Source of the DNA: Mesostigma viride
Taxonomy: Eukaryota > Streptophyta > Mesostigmatophyceae > Mesostigmatales > Mesostigmataceae
Assembly: GCA_009746045.1 (NCBI GenBank)
Contig: RPFO01000561.1
Location: forward strand, 1-33,074
Length of the DNA stretch: 33,074 nt
Direction: 5' to 3'
How positions within the stretch are numbered: position 1 is the stretch's first letter; every line of letters starts with the position of its first letter. The notes under the pieces were generated by a model. The model was not told the DNA's origin. It saw only the letters and a list, made by a program, of their open reading frames with translations, and ran no database searches. The position numbers and the translations under genes are program-made. Below, piece by piece: positions 20,505-29,700 of this stretch.

Positions 20505-21174
20505 TACGTACACGTGTATGTAGTATGTAATGCGTGCGCCGAACGAGGGTACACGCCGGTTCACGATGATCAAGTGTGAAAAATACGTACACCGCGCCCA
20601 CAAACTTTTTGGTACATGCACGTTATGCACGTCCGATCCACGATCAGTACTTTACATATTAATGTGAGGATTTCGCACAAGCCATCGTCAATGATGCTAT
20701 GCTTTCAGTACATATAAACAGTCCAAGCGAACACATTATATTTCATGAGCCTGTCGGGCAAAATTAATTTTGGCGTGTATGCCAAATTTTAACACGTCGA
20801 TATGCCATGGCGGACCTGGTACTACGTACTGTACGTACCGGTGGCAGCCCTTACGCACCTTTCGTAAATACGAGGAAGCCAGACGTAATAACTGAGGATC
20901 GATCAATTTCAGACTTCTGACTTCCGCCGCATCCTTTTTAACCGCAACGCGTCAGTTCATTATTGGCCCCTACATCGAGGGTACCCCATGTTTGTTGCGT
21001 TTCTCCCTCGTTGCGGAACCGCAAAATCGGTGAGTGCCTTTTGCGGAACTGGCTATGGCGATTCTTCCTGACCCCGTATCTTTCTGTAGACATAAGCTTT
21101 TACGCAACGGAAGGTGGCGTTGGGTAGCCCTACACTTCCTTCATATAAATACGTCATTTAATTTTTTTTGATTA
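20505..21174. other. Right subterminal region of the TA element
   Basis: No gene is seen. TTGCGTTTC, TTGCGGAAC and ACGCAACGG boxes near 20993-21110 resemble pieces of the inverted repeat and may be subterminal transposase sites. That is inference. Confidence 0.4.
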
Positions 21175-21211
21175 GTTGCGTAACTAGTTGCGTTACCGCG
21201 GGTTGGTACTG
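21175..21211 (-). repeat. Right terminal inverted repeat of the TA element
   Basis: This repeat is a perfect reverse complement of 15974-16010. It is followed by the TA duplication at 21212-21213. Confidence 0.95.
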
Positions 21212-21213
21212 TA

Positions 21214-21507
21214 AAGGAGTTAATGCTGGAGCTGGCTTCAGTTACCCCTTGGACCTTGCAGATGGAGACGTTGTTGCTAACAGACAGCATGGGTATGGTC
21301 CAGTTTGTGCACAAGCAGCTGGCCAGGAGCCGGGACCTGGATTATTTGTTGCTGAAGGAGTTGGCCAGTTTGGTTGACTTGAAGCATGTCCCTGGCGAGG
21401 AGAACCCTGCTGATGCATTGACAAAGCTGCCACACAAGGCCCCAGCCCAGTACAATGTACTGAGGAAGCTCATGAATGCTGACTGTCAAGTCGGTCTATC
21501 TGTCTAA
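21214..21507 (+). pseudogene. pol: Pol 3' end: second half of RNase H
   Basis: The frame here continues exactly from the codon ending at 15973. It carries LLLTDSMGMVQFVHKQL with the third RNase H aspartate, RDLDYLLLKELASLV, and VPGEENPADALTKLP. These match the Copia RNase H C-terminus, where a ...H-x-P...N-x-ADxxTK block is standard. It ends at TAA 21505-21507. It is cut from its start by the 5.2-kb TA element and so is not expressed as part of Pol now. Confidence 0.92.
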
Positions 21508-22237
21508 AAGCTGAGAGCTGGGTGCTTAAGTCTCTGGATATCAGGCTGGGAGCTTGATTGTACATAATCCTGAGCACACCTTGAGGGGTGAGACATGTCT
21601 CTGGTGTGGGAATGTCTGACATTGTCTCTGATGGAGAGATGTCTATCTGGGGTTTTCATCTCAGTCTGAGGTTTCCCCAGATCTGTGGTTTGTGGGCGGG
21701 GTTCGATTCCCTGGTGCCGTCTTAAGGCGGAGTTTCACGGACTGGCTGACCCATCCACCATGCTGGTGAGGTGGCGACAGGTCCCCTGATTTTCCACGGT
21801 TGGAACGAGTATGGGAGCTTGTGTTTTGCATGTGCTTCGCGTAGATGTTGTGTCTGGTTCGATAAGGGGCAGCAGACCGGCGCCGACTCCCGTCTGGGGG
21901 TCAGCAATGTTTTCTGATGAGCTGTTGTGGGTGATCTGTGGGGTTTCGCCTAAGGTCCTGAAGGTTGTACATACTTCTCAAGTTCTTAGCTGAACACCTA
22001 TGGGCTGCCACAGTTGGCCAACCTCTTGTACATGGGTAACACAACGAGCCTCCCGTGAAGGGATAGGGACTCATTGTAATTTGTTTGTGCTCCTGAGCCA
22101 GTATGGGTGCTATGTACATATAATAAGGAATCCAAGCTGACTGTCATGCCCAGCGGGTTGTGACTTGTAGTCTGGGGAGGATATCCAGTACCCATTGTGT
22201 GTGTTTGTATGTAGACTTGTGTGAGCTGCTACAGCTC
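21508..22237 (+). other. 3' untranslated region of the LTR element
   Basis: No coding pattern is visible. TCTCTGGTGTGGG and ATGTCTGACATTGTCTC type short repeats occur near 21590-21650. A GGTTCGATTCC (B-box-like) stretch lies at about 21698-21708, but without a paired tRNA fold. Confidence 0.5.
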
Positions 22238-22251
22238 AAGAAAAGAAAGGA
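22238..22251 (+). promoter_or_regulatory. Polypurine tract for plus-strand priming
   Basis: AAGAAAAGAAAGGA lies four bases before the right LTR, where LTR elements keep their purine primer. Confidence 0.85.
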
Positions 22252-22255
22252 TTGG

Positions 22256-22950
22256 AGTTAACGCCAAGCGCATTGGCGTGATCCTGATTCAGCATTTCTC
22301 TGCGATTCCAGCGTCACCGGAACGAGTTCATTCCGACAAGTATCAAGAAAGTTATGGCGTTCCGACTTCCCGGTCGCGCGCGAGCGCGAGCCGGCTGTTC
22401 GTCTAAGTCGGACGTGAATATTTGCCGACGACATATGGGGTCGACAGTAATTCCTGGGCTGACAGGAATTAGGTGCTGTACCTACGACGGTATTGGATTA
22501 ATACGTCATACGCAGGAAATAGGAACCTAACCTGTGGTCTGTTGGTACCGCAGGCTTAGTCCTGGACTTCTGGGTGCAGATGCAATAGTCACTGTGGACT
22601 GTGCTCTGTGGTCACTGTGCCTGTATGGCAGACCTACTGTATAGGAGTTGGGCGCTGTACAGGTAGTGAATACTGTACCGGGGGTGTTATTACTGAGCAG
22701 GCCTCCTAGGCTGCTCAGGACTAGCAAGCACAGTGCACAAGTATATAAACAATAGGCCAGTGCCAAATGGGCATCTCTTGCGAGCCCGCCTCACGTGTTG
22801 TGCCTTGACTTGGCAAGCGCGTGTACAAGCCTCAAGTGTGTGAGCGCTGTAACATTATCCGATTTAACAAAGCTCCGTTTCCAACCATATTCACACATTG
22901 CTGCATTGCAACCATATCCTTCACATTGCGTGTGCTAGGAACGTTTAACT
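22256..22950 (+). repeat. Right LTR of the Copia-like element
   Basis: The 695-bp sequence matches the left LTR with no difference I could see, including the TATATAAA at 22742-22749. It is followed by the GGACG duplication at 22951-22955. Confidence 0.95.
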
Positions 22951-22955
22951 GGACG

Positions 22956-25378
22956 TGCAGATGCTCAAGGGTGAGACCATCCTGCCGACCTGGTGGCAGA
23001 TCCGTGAACAGAAGGTAAGCCAAGTTGCGACCGCCGGCGTTTCTATAAGTGGTTTTCTTGTGTAAATTTCAGTATGCCATTAGTTTGGTCAAGATGCGAC
23101 CGCCGGCGTTTCTATTAGGGGTTTTCATGTTCCACCTTAGTATGCCATATTTTGGTCAAGATGCGACCGCCGGCGTTTCTATAAGGGGTTTTCATGTTCC
23201 ACCTTAGTATGCCATATTTTGGTCAAGATGCGACCGCCGGCGTTTCTGTGAGTCGTATTCTTGTTCTCAGTTGAGTTGCCTTCCAAATTTTGGGTTGACG
23301 TTGTGCTTATTTGGGAGGACTGTCGATGTGTCTCTGCGCGTTGTTGCCATACGGCGATGCAGGTTTCCAAAGCAGTCGGCGATCAGATCGAACTTCTCAG
23401 GCTGCTCGGGAACGCCATGAACGCGGAGGACACAGCCCAAGCCAAGGCAACGTGGGGCTCAGCGCTGGGCGATGTGCACCGGGCCTACCAGGCATATGGA
23501 CCCCTCAAGAGAGGAAAGGGCGTGTCTATCCCAACTCCTCTGTACGGCAAGATCTGGGCGATTGTCAAGCCCTTATGGCAGAAAGGAGAGCAAGCCAAGG
23601 CCGAAGGGGACGGCGCCGGCGACAAGGCAGGGGGGGCTGAAGAGACGGACAAGTGGGGGCCGGACCAGAAGAACTTCATGCAGCGCTGGCTGTTCTGGTG
23701 TGAGGACCCTTTGAAGCCCGTTGTCGACGGCAAGCCGGCGATCGCACAGGATATCGCGTCTCGGCAAGACTTCCTTGACGCGCGCCCTAAAGACAAGGGG
23801 CACGAACTGTCCATTTTCACAGCGCATCGGGAACTTGCGAGTTTCCAGTACTTCGACAGCCTGATCCAAGCGCCGATAATGTCCGGTGAGGCCCCTCCCA
23901 GCAACCTGCCAAAAATAATGGAAGTCGCCAAGAATTTGATAGAGGGGGCGAAGCAATTCGCCCACATCAAGTTCCTGGAGAACCCCGAGCTGATTGGCTC
24001 CTGCAGACAACTAAACGGGACTTTCGACCCCGTAGTGGTGAGGGAGCAGGTGTTTGGCGTGAAGCTGGAGGCCACCTTCGACACGGACCTCGACAAGTTC
24101 ATCGCCGAGTGCCACCTGACCAGAGACTTTTGGCGGGTGGTCGTCACGGCCACGAGGGCGATCATTCTCACGCTGAGGGAACTTCCGCAGGCTAAAAGGA
24201 AAGTGGTCGACCAAAAGGACTGGAAGTTCCCGAGAGGGCTGCTCGCTTCCCACCCCCGTCATTTGTATGACGATTTGGGTGTGAAGCCCAAACATCTGCT
24301 GGGTGTGCCAGAGGAGGCGGTGGCGGAGGTCGAGAAGGAGGTCCAGGAGGAGGGGACTGCCAAGGCCAAGAGGGGGTGGCGGGACAGGTTGGAAGCCTTC
24401 AGCTATTGGAAGGGGATGTGGATGGGATCCGACTGGATCGCATACAGGACAATGACATGGAAGGAAAACGAAAAAAGAAAGGATCTGGTGGTGACGAAGG
24501 TGGTGGACGAGTTGTACACGGGGCCTGAAAACCTTCCTGGGTCGCTGAAGGACCAGGCGTTTGCTGTGCTGGACCTGACAGCTGACAGCAACGAGAAGTG
24601 GAGGAACCTGCGCGAGTGGGATCCAGACTGTATTCCGGAGGACAGCCAGATTCCCAAACCCTCCTCGCATTTGAGCACGGTCGCGTGGGATGTGGTTGAC
24701 AAGATCACCAACGCCCTTTTTAAGGGACCCTGCAGAGTTCTGCTGGTGTTCGGGTTACCCGCCCATATCCGCCAGTGGAAGCGCCTGGTCGACCTTACCA
24801 AATATCGGCTTCGTAAAACTGGGTGGGAAGACCACGACATGGACTTTCACGACGAAGATCTTTCGGATGATGATGATGATGATGATTCGGAGGAGGAAGA
24901 GGGGGAGGAGGAAGAGGGGGAGGAGGAAGAGGGGGAGGAGGATCATGCTGAGGGGCACCCGCCCGGGGTGGGTGGGGGGGAGGCGGAGGGGGAGGGGGGG
25001 GATGGGGAGGAGGGAGGAGGGGGGAGGGGGGAGGCGGAGGGGGCGGGGGATGGCCAGGAGGAGAGGGACGGGGGAGGAGATGGAGGATGGACCCACGCGG
25101 AATGGGGTAGATTTTTGCAAGAAAAAAACGCTAATTTCAATCGTCCGAAAACCGGACATTGCGCCGAAATTCTTGCCGAAAATTTGGCAGCCGAGCGAAT
25201 TTTTCGCCCGACGGACTTTGCGCCGAAATTTTGTGTCTGCCGTGCTTCGAACTCAACCGACTCCTGCTGTTGCGTGCACTTTGTCCGATGCCTGCAGGCC
25301 ACGCACGAATTTTGCGACCGAAATATGACGACTAGACAAGTTTATCGACGACCTACATCGATCTATTGCCACTTTTGA
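22956..25378 (+). CDS. Unknown multi-exon gene, 3' part (exons 6b and 7)
   Basis: Exon 6 resumes at 22956 in the frame interrupted at 9676 and ends at 23014 (AAG/GTAAGC, phase 0). Exon 7 starts at 23363 after GATGCAG and runs to TGA 25376-25378. The protein is helical with several Trp (WLFWCEDPLKP, FWRVVVTATRAIILTLREL, WKGMWMGSDWIAYR). From about 24866 it becomes an Asp then Glu/Gly tail of some 70 residues, coded by an almost pure purine strand. The last 90 residues are Cys-rich (CVCRAS, CCCVHFVRC) and may be non-coding run-on or an unspliced intron. I recognise no family. Codon-phase continuity across the 13-kb insertion shows this belongs with 5627-9676. The whole protein would be about 1,750 residues. 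Confidence 0.72.
23015..23362 (+). repeat. Intron 6 of the split gene with a 67-bp tandem array
   Basis: The GTAAGC donor and GATGCAG acceptor keep phase 0. Inside, four copies of a roughly 67-bp unit each begin with TGCGACCGCCGGCGTTTCT, at 23024-23044, 23094-23113, 23161-23180 and 23228-23247, followed by GGGGTTTTCATGTTCCACC. The third is nearly identical to the second. Confidence 0.93.
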
Positions 25379-25532
25379 AGTCCTTGGCTTGCTAGCAGCT
25401 TTTGATTATCAATGCCGGGAACAAAATTGCCGAAATTTTTTATTGAATCAGTACATATATGTGCACATGTCCGTAATTTTATCATTCGCAATTTTGACAT
25501 TGTCGGAGTATTTGACAACTTAGGCATTGCGC
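25379..25532. other. Spacer between the convergent genes
   Basis: About 154 AT-rich bases separate the two convergent stop codons. It holds no gene. GCCGAAATTTT repeats pieces found at the end of exon 7 (near 25150-25240), hinting that the exon 7 tail is non-coding. Confidence 0.5.
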
Positions 25533-25970
25533 CTAGAAAAAGGTGCCCCATCCGTCGATGTCAAAATCGCCGAAGGAGTACACTCCCTGGTACTGGTCTC
25601 CCCTGTAGTTGGGAGGCTCGCCTGTATACATTTTGGTGTTCCACTTGGCCCCGCCGTTCTCCGCAGCAGCCAGGAACTCCTGCTGGGCCTCGGCCCTCAG
25701 GCGCATCATTGATACATTGGGAGAGCCCGGAATTTCCGTGCTCTCCACCACCACTCTCGCCTGATTGTCAGGCACGCATTGGTAAGCAGGGTTCAAATCT
25801 GAATCGGGTGGCACCAGATCGATCATGCCATTGCCGAACGCAATGACACCTGCACCCCACTGTGCAGAAGGTCCGAGCAACTCTACATCAATTCTGATGT
25901 TTGCAGCGTGCTCATTTTTGTCGACCATCACATAGGTATGCTGAGAACCGAAAATATTGCTCTGCTCCAT
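25533..25970 (-). CDS. Small unknown protein (145 aa)
   Basis: I chose the ATG at 25970 because the upstream part of the open frame (to 26171) looks like non-coding DNA and because MEQSNIFGSQHTYVMVD reads like a natural start. The stop is TAG at 25533. The protein is acidic, without a signal peptide or clear membrane segment. It contains NIRIDVELLGPSAQWGAG, RLRAEAQQEFLAAAENGG and a Gly/Tyr/Asp-rich end, GDQYQGVYSFGDFDIDGWG. No family is recognised. It lies downstream of the DDE-like gene on the same strand and tail-to-tail with the unknown + strand gene, so it may be a third gene of the same element. Confidence 0.5.
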   Translation of the reverse strand: MEQSNIFGSQHTYVMVDKNEHAANIRIDVELLGPSAQWGAGVIAFGNGMIDLVPPDSDLNPAYQCVPDNQARVVVESTEIPGSPNVSMMRLRAEAQQEFLAAAENGGAKWNTKMYTGEPPNYRGDQYQGVYSFGDFDIDGWGTFF

Positions 25971-26289
25971 TTGTGACAGTGTTAAATTTCGGCAAGGTTG
26001 GCTGCTTGCAATCGACAGGAAATTGGTGACCCCGACAGCCAGACGCGCAAGGGTTATAACTGCAGGTAGAACCCAAAATTTGTCGATAAGGAGTAATGGA
26101 AGGGCACGACCACCAGTCACTAGTATTCGCTTCACCGGACACCTTTTCAGCTTCCGGATAAAATTCAGCAAGAGCAGCGGCGATTAGATACTAAATATTG
26201 CGTTATTGGTTCGTACCGTACCCAGACAAAAATTGTACTAGTGACGCAATTGTACTAGGCGGAATGACAACTGCGCCCGGCAAATAAGT

Positions 26290-26504
26290 ATTTATTGCTC
26301 CAACCCCAAACCTAACTTGTTCCGGAGCTGTTCGAAGCGAAGAGCAATGGAAGGGATCGGACCCGAGCCAGATTTCAGTGCGGAACATGATGGCTGGCCT
26401 ACCTCACTCCGAACATTAATGTGGACCCGGGTTCGAATCCTGTCAGTGCTATTCGCTTCGAACAGTTCCGGAACGATTTTTTTTGTGGGGGTGGAGCAAT
26501 AAAT
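26290..26504. mobile_element. Foldback (MITE-like) element with 57-bp arms and internal B-box-like site
   Basis: 26290-26346 and 26447-26504 are inverted copies with a few mismatches. They share ATTTATTGCTCCA, GTTCCGGA, and CTGTTCGAAGCGAA. The 100-bp middle contains GGTTCGAATCC at 26430-26440, an exact tRNA B-box consensus. The right arm has a run of eight T. No target duplication is clear. It lies 3' of the DDE-like gene. Confidence 0.8.
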
Positions 26505-26795
26505 TCTCGACATGCAGAAACAAATGTCGAATAGATTGTGCAAAAAAATATCGAAATCCTTATCATTATTTAAATATACAGCATAAAATTATGTTGCAGT
26601 AAAAAATAACTGTTAATTGAAGGCCGCAAAAAATTATCAACTACCCTTAAACTTGACCACAGAAAGATCTCGAAAAATATATACAATATATGCGGCCACC
26701 TTTTTACACCCTACTGAAGCCCCACTCTAAAGATATAATACGAGCCGAAACTAGGGCGTCGTCTACCCGCAGCGAGACCCCAATTTCTTGTTAAT
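26505..26795. other. AT-rich 3' flank of the DDE-like gene
   Basis: No gene is seen. A half copy of the CTGCAG-type palindrome, CGCAGCGAGACCCC, lies at 26768-26781 just past the stop codon. Confidence 0.5.
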
Positions 26796-29700
26796 TTAAG
26801 TCGGTGCCGGCCCCTCCGGGGCTTCATCCTTGATCACCAGCGTAGTAAGCCACTTGTCGAGCTCCTTGCTCATCCTGATGTCGGCACACATTCCGTCGCT
26901 GCGCACGCGTGCTTCTAGCCGGAGAGCCGGAGCGACGCAGAGATAGCAATTCACAAGCTCGGGCTGGCGTGACGGTGGCCAATCCTCAACGTTGAGCGTG
27001 AAATGCAGGGGGTCATGCTTATCCCGCTTCCAAATCCGAACGGGAAGAATGCCGTTCCCGGCGAGGAACAGCTCCTTCTCCCGTCCGTTCCGGCCCTCGA
27101 CCCACCTCTCGAAGTTCTCGTCTAACACGATCGGCCCGGCTTCGCTTACAACCTCAGCCAACCAGAACGGGTGGATGGGATCGTGATCCGTGTCCTTGTC
27201 CGATGGAACTGCCACATAGTCGTGGAGTCTCATCTGCCGGCCCATCGCCTCCCGCTTGTCCTTCAGCTGCTCCCCCCGCGTCACCATGCGAACCGGAGGG
27301 TTGGGCTGGCTCGGTGGCAGCAAACGGACAGTTTTCATCGAGCTTCCTGCATCATTGAACTCGATGATAAACGACCACTCGCTTAGACATCCCTCAAACC
27401 GCCCAGCCAAACAGGCGGACAGTAGCAGGAATAGCGCCTAATCATCAAAAGGCCAGGGTCGGACTTGTCCAGTCGCCACCAATGCGCCTTCTTGATGCCA
27501 GGCACCTCCTCAACCTCCGCGCGTCGGCCGGACTCGACGTCCTGTCATCAAATAGTTAGGAAAAAGAATACCGTTCAAATTAGCAAAATTGACCAAAAAC
27601 CAATAAAACAGGGTATAGCTGCAGAGAGACCCCTTAAAAAAAAAATTAACGACAAGACATCAAGTGATCAAAATTCGACACAGGGTATAGCTGCAGAGAG
27701 ACCCCATTCGAATCATAATAACAACGTACGACAAGATATCAAGTGATCAAAATTCGACACAGGGTATAGCTGCAGAGAGACCCCATTCGAATCATAATAA
27801 CAACGTACGACAAGATATCAAGTGATCGAAATTCGACACAGGGTATAGCTGCAGAGAGACCCCTTCATACCGAAAGAACAAGCGAAATTTCATACCTAAA
27901 AGAAAAGCAACCCATGGACAGTATATAGGGTCTCTCTGCAGAGATACCTTTATTGGGTTTGAATTTTTATAGAACAGCGGCAGTTGACGTCTTAAAACCT
28001 GAAATAACACAAAATTCCGTACCGGGGGTAAAAGGAAGAAGTGGCGAGTGACGTTCTCGGCCCGCGCGCGGGCCGACTCCCTGCTCGATGTCTTGCCGCC
28101 CTGCCAGTTCTGGTTCAAGTAGGCGACTAGCTGGTGGGTCTCAAGTATGTGCTGGTTTTCGGGAATCCTCTGCATTTCCCTCAAGACGCACTTGCACTTC
28201 GCTCCTTGACCATCCACCTCCCCCTTCCCATGCTGCTCCCCCATGTAGTGGAACTCAAAGGCCTGCAGGTCGGGATCCCCCATGAGCAGACCGTTAATCT
28301 GGTTAATCACGTACCTGGACTTAAACTGCACCGCGCAGTTGTCCGAGCACATGTACAGGTTTCGCACCTCTACCCCTACTTCTACCCGCAGGGTTTCCAG
28401 AATCTTGCGAAGAGCGTATACGAGTGCGCGCTCGCCCCGCTTGATACTGGAATCCCCCAGGAAAAAGAAGACGCGCTTTTCCAGCTCGCCGTTGAGCCGA
28501 TAACGCACGATCATGGGCATCAGGATGTGGCTGCGCTTGTGGAAGTACTGCGACTGCAGTTGGACGTAGCTGCTGTTCTCGTAGTTCTCGGCCCAGTCGC
28601 CGTGCACGAGCACGTCCCCCTCTCTCAGATTCTTCTCCCGATCCTTGATTGTATCCGCCTGCGACCAGGCCGTAAAGCAGTGCACGGTGAACTTGTCCCA
28701 CATCTTAAGAATCTCGTCCCGCAGCTCAGCTGGGGTGGACCTCATTTGGACTTGCTCGGGCCGCTTCACCTTCTTCGCCGCCCTGCCATCGGTCTCGCCC
28801 TGTTTCGCAAAGGTCCGCAGACAGTTTCGATTTGCAATAAAATCGCATTTCGATAAGATAACTGCAACTCACAAAGGGTCTCGCTGCAGCTATAGGTCAC
28901 AAAAAAAAAAGTCAACAACATATTAACGGAGAAATAAAATCGAAACCAACTCACATTCACCCGTCGGGTCACAGTCTGCTCCACCATCTCGAACTTGAAC
29001 CAATTCAGAATCTCCGTGGAATTCTTGTCCCGATCACACTGCACCCAGTTATTATGGATGCCGCATGATTCCTCAGGACAGAACCCCTCCACACACGCCA
29101 TCTTCAGTATGCGGTGAACCCTCTCCGTCCTCGGCACCCCATCTTCGTCCTCCACCAGCCTCTCAGAAATGTCGAGGTCTTCCAGGTCCCGTCCCCGCCA
29201 TTCATCTTCCCCCTCCCCCTCTTCCATCCCCCCGCCCATTCCGCCCCCTTCACGCAGCCCGTTATCCCTGCCGTCAGTCTCGGCGGACACCGGGCAGTGA
29301 AAGTGCTTGATCCAGTCCGTCGAGTGAATGGCTTTCCACATTCCGCAAGTACCGTCCGGCTCTCTGTACTTGGAGCATCCCGCACACTCCGCGCCACACT
29401 TGCAGTTCTTGCCGTGGTTCGCATTGGAGTGCTTGGTCCACGCCCCCATGGCCGACTGCATGGTGACGTGCTTCTCACACGCGCACAGGTTCCTCTCCTT
29501 CCACTTGCCCTTGATGCAATCGGGCGCGTATTTGCAGAAGGTCGTGTAGCCCACGTGAATGCCCACGTCCTTATCATACTGGTTACTCCTTTTGTTCCAG
29601 TACGCATGCTTTTCGAGAAAGTGATTGTACATGTCCTCCTTGGAGGTCATGTAATAGCGCGCTCCCTCAACGGCGACGAGCACCCCGTGATTGCCACGAC

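Larger units (their letters stand above)
15974..21211. mobile_element. Non-autonomous DNA transposon with 37-bp TIRs and TA duplication
   Basis: The ends are perfect 37-bp inverted repeats, 15974-16010 and 21175-21211, beginning CAGTACCAACCCGCGG and containing two GTWACGCAAC boxes. The CAGT start and TA duplication recall Tc1/mariner-type ends, but superfamily cannot be set without a transposase. The 5,238-bp body has no ORF that looks like a transposase. It contains a minisatellite, a pentanucleotide microsatellite, a 155-bp tandem repeat, perfect palindromes and subterminal TTGCGT boxes (for example near 16042 and 20990). It probably moves using enzyme supplied by a related element. It sits in the RNase H coding region of the LTR retrotransposon and so is the youngest insertion here. 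Confidence 0.92.
9677..22950 (+). mobile_element. Copia-like LTR retrotransposon, nested in the split gene
   Basis: Two 695-bp LTRs (9677-10371 and 22256-22950) begin AGTTAAC and end GTTTAACT, giving short inverted termini, and are flanked by GGACG. Between them lie an extra ORF, Gag, a CCHC knuckle, integrase, protease, RT and RNase H, then a purine tract directly before the right LTR. Length is 13,274 bp, or about 8,034 bp once the 5.2-kb DNA element inserted in RNase H is removed. The LTRs look identical over their whole length, implying recent insertion. Coding defects are a frame change in Gag, an in-frame TGA before Pol, a frame change in RNase H and the nested insertion, so this copy should not be autonomous now. 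RT and RNase H motifs are of Copia (RVT_2) type. Confidence 0.95.

Noticed and set aside
21698-21708. GGTTCGATTCC as a tRNA gene in the LTR element 3' region
   Set aside because: No A-box at the right distance and no cloverleaf pairing seen.
23015-23362. CRISPR-like repeat-spacer array in intron 6
   Set aside because: The DNA between motif copies is also repeated; it is a 67-bp tandem repeat within an intron.
23485-24171. 228-codon ORF on the minus strand
   Set aside because: It is a shadow of exon 7 of the split gene.
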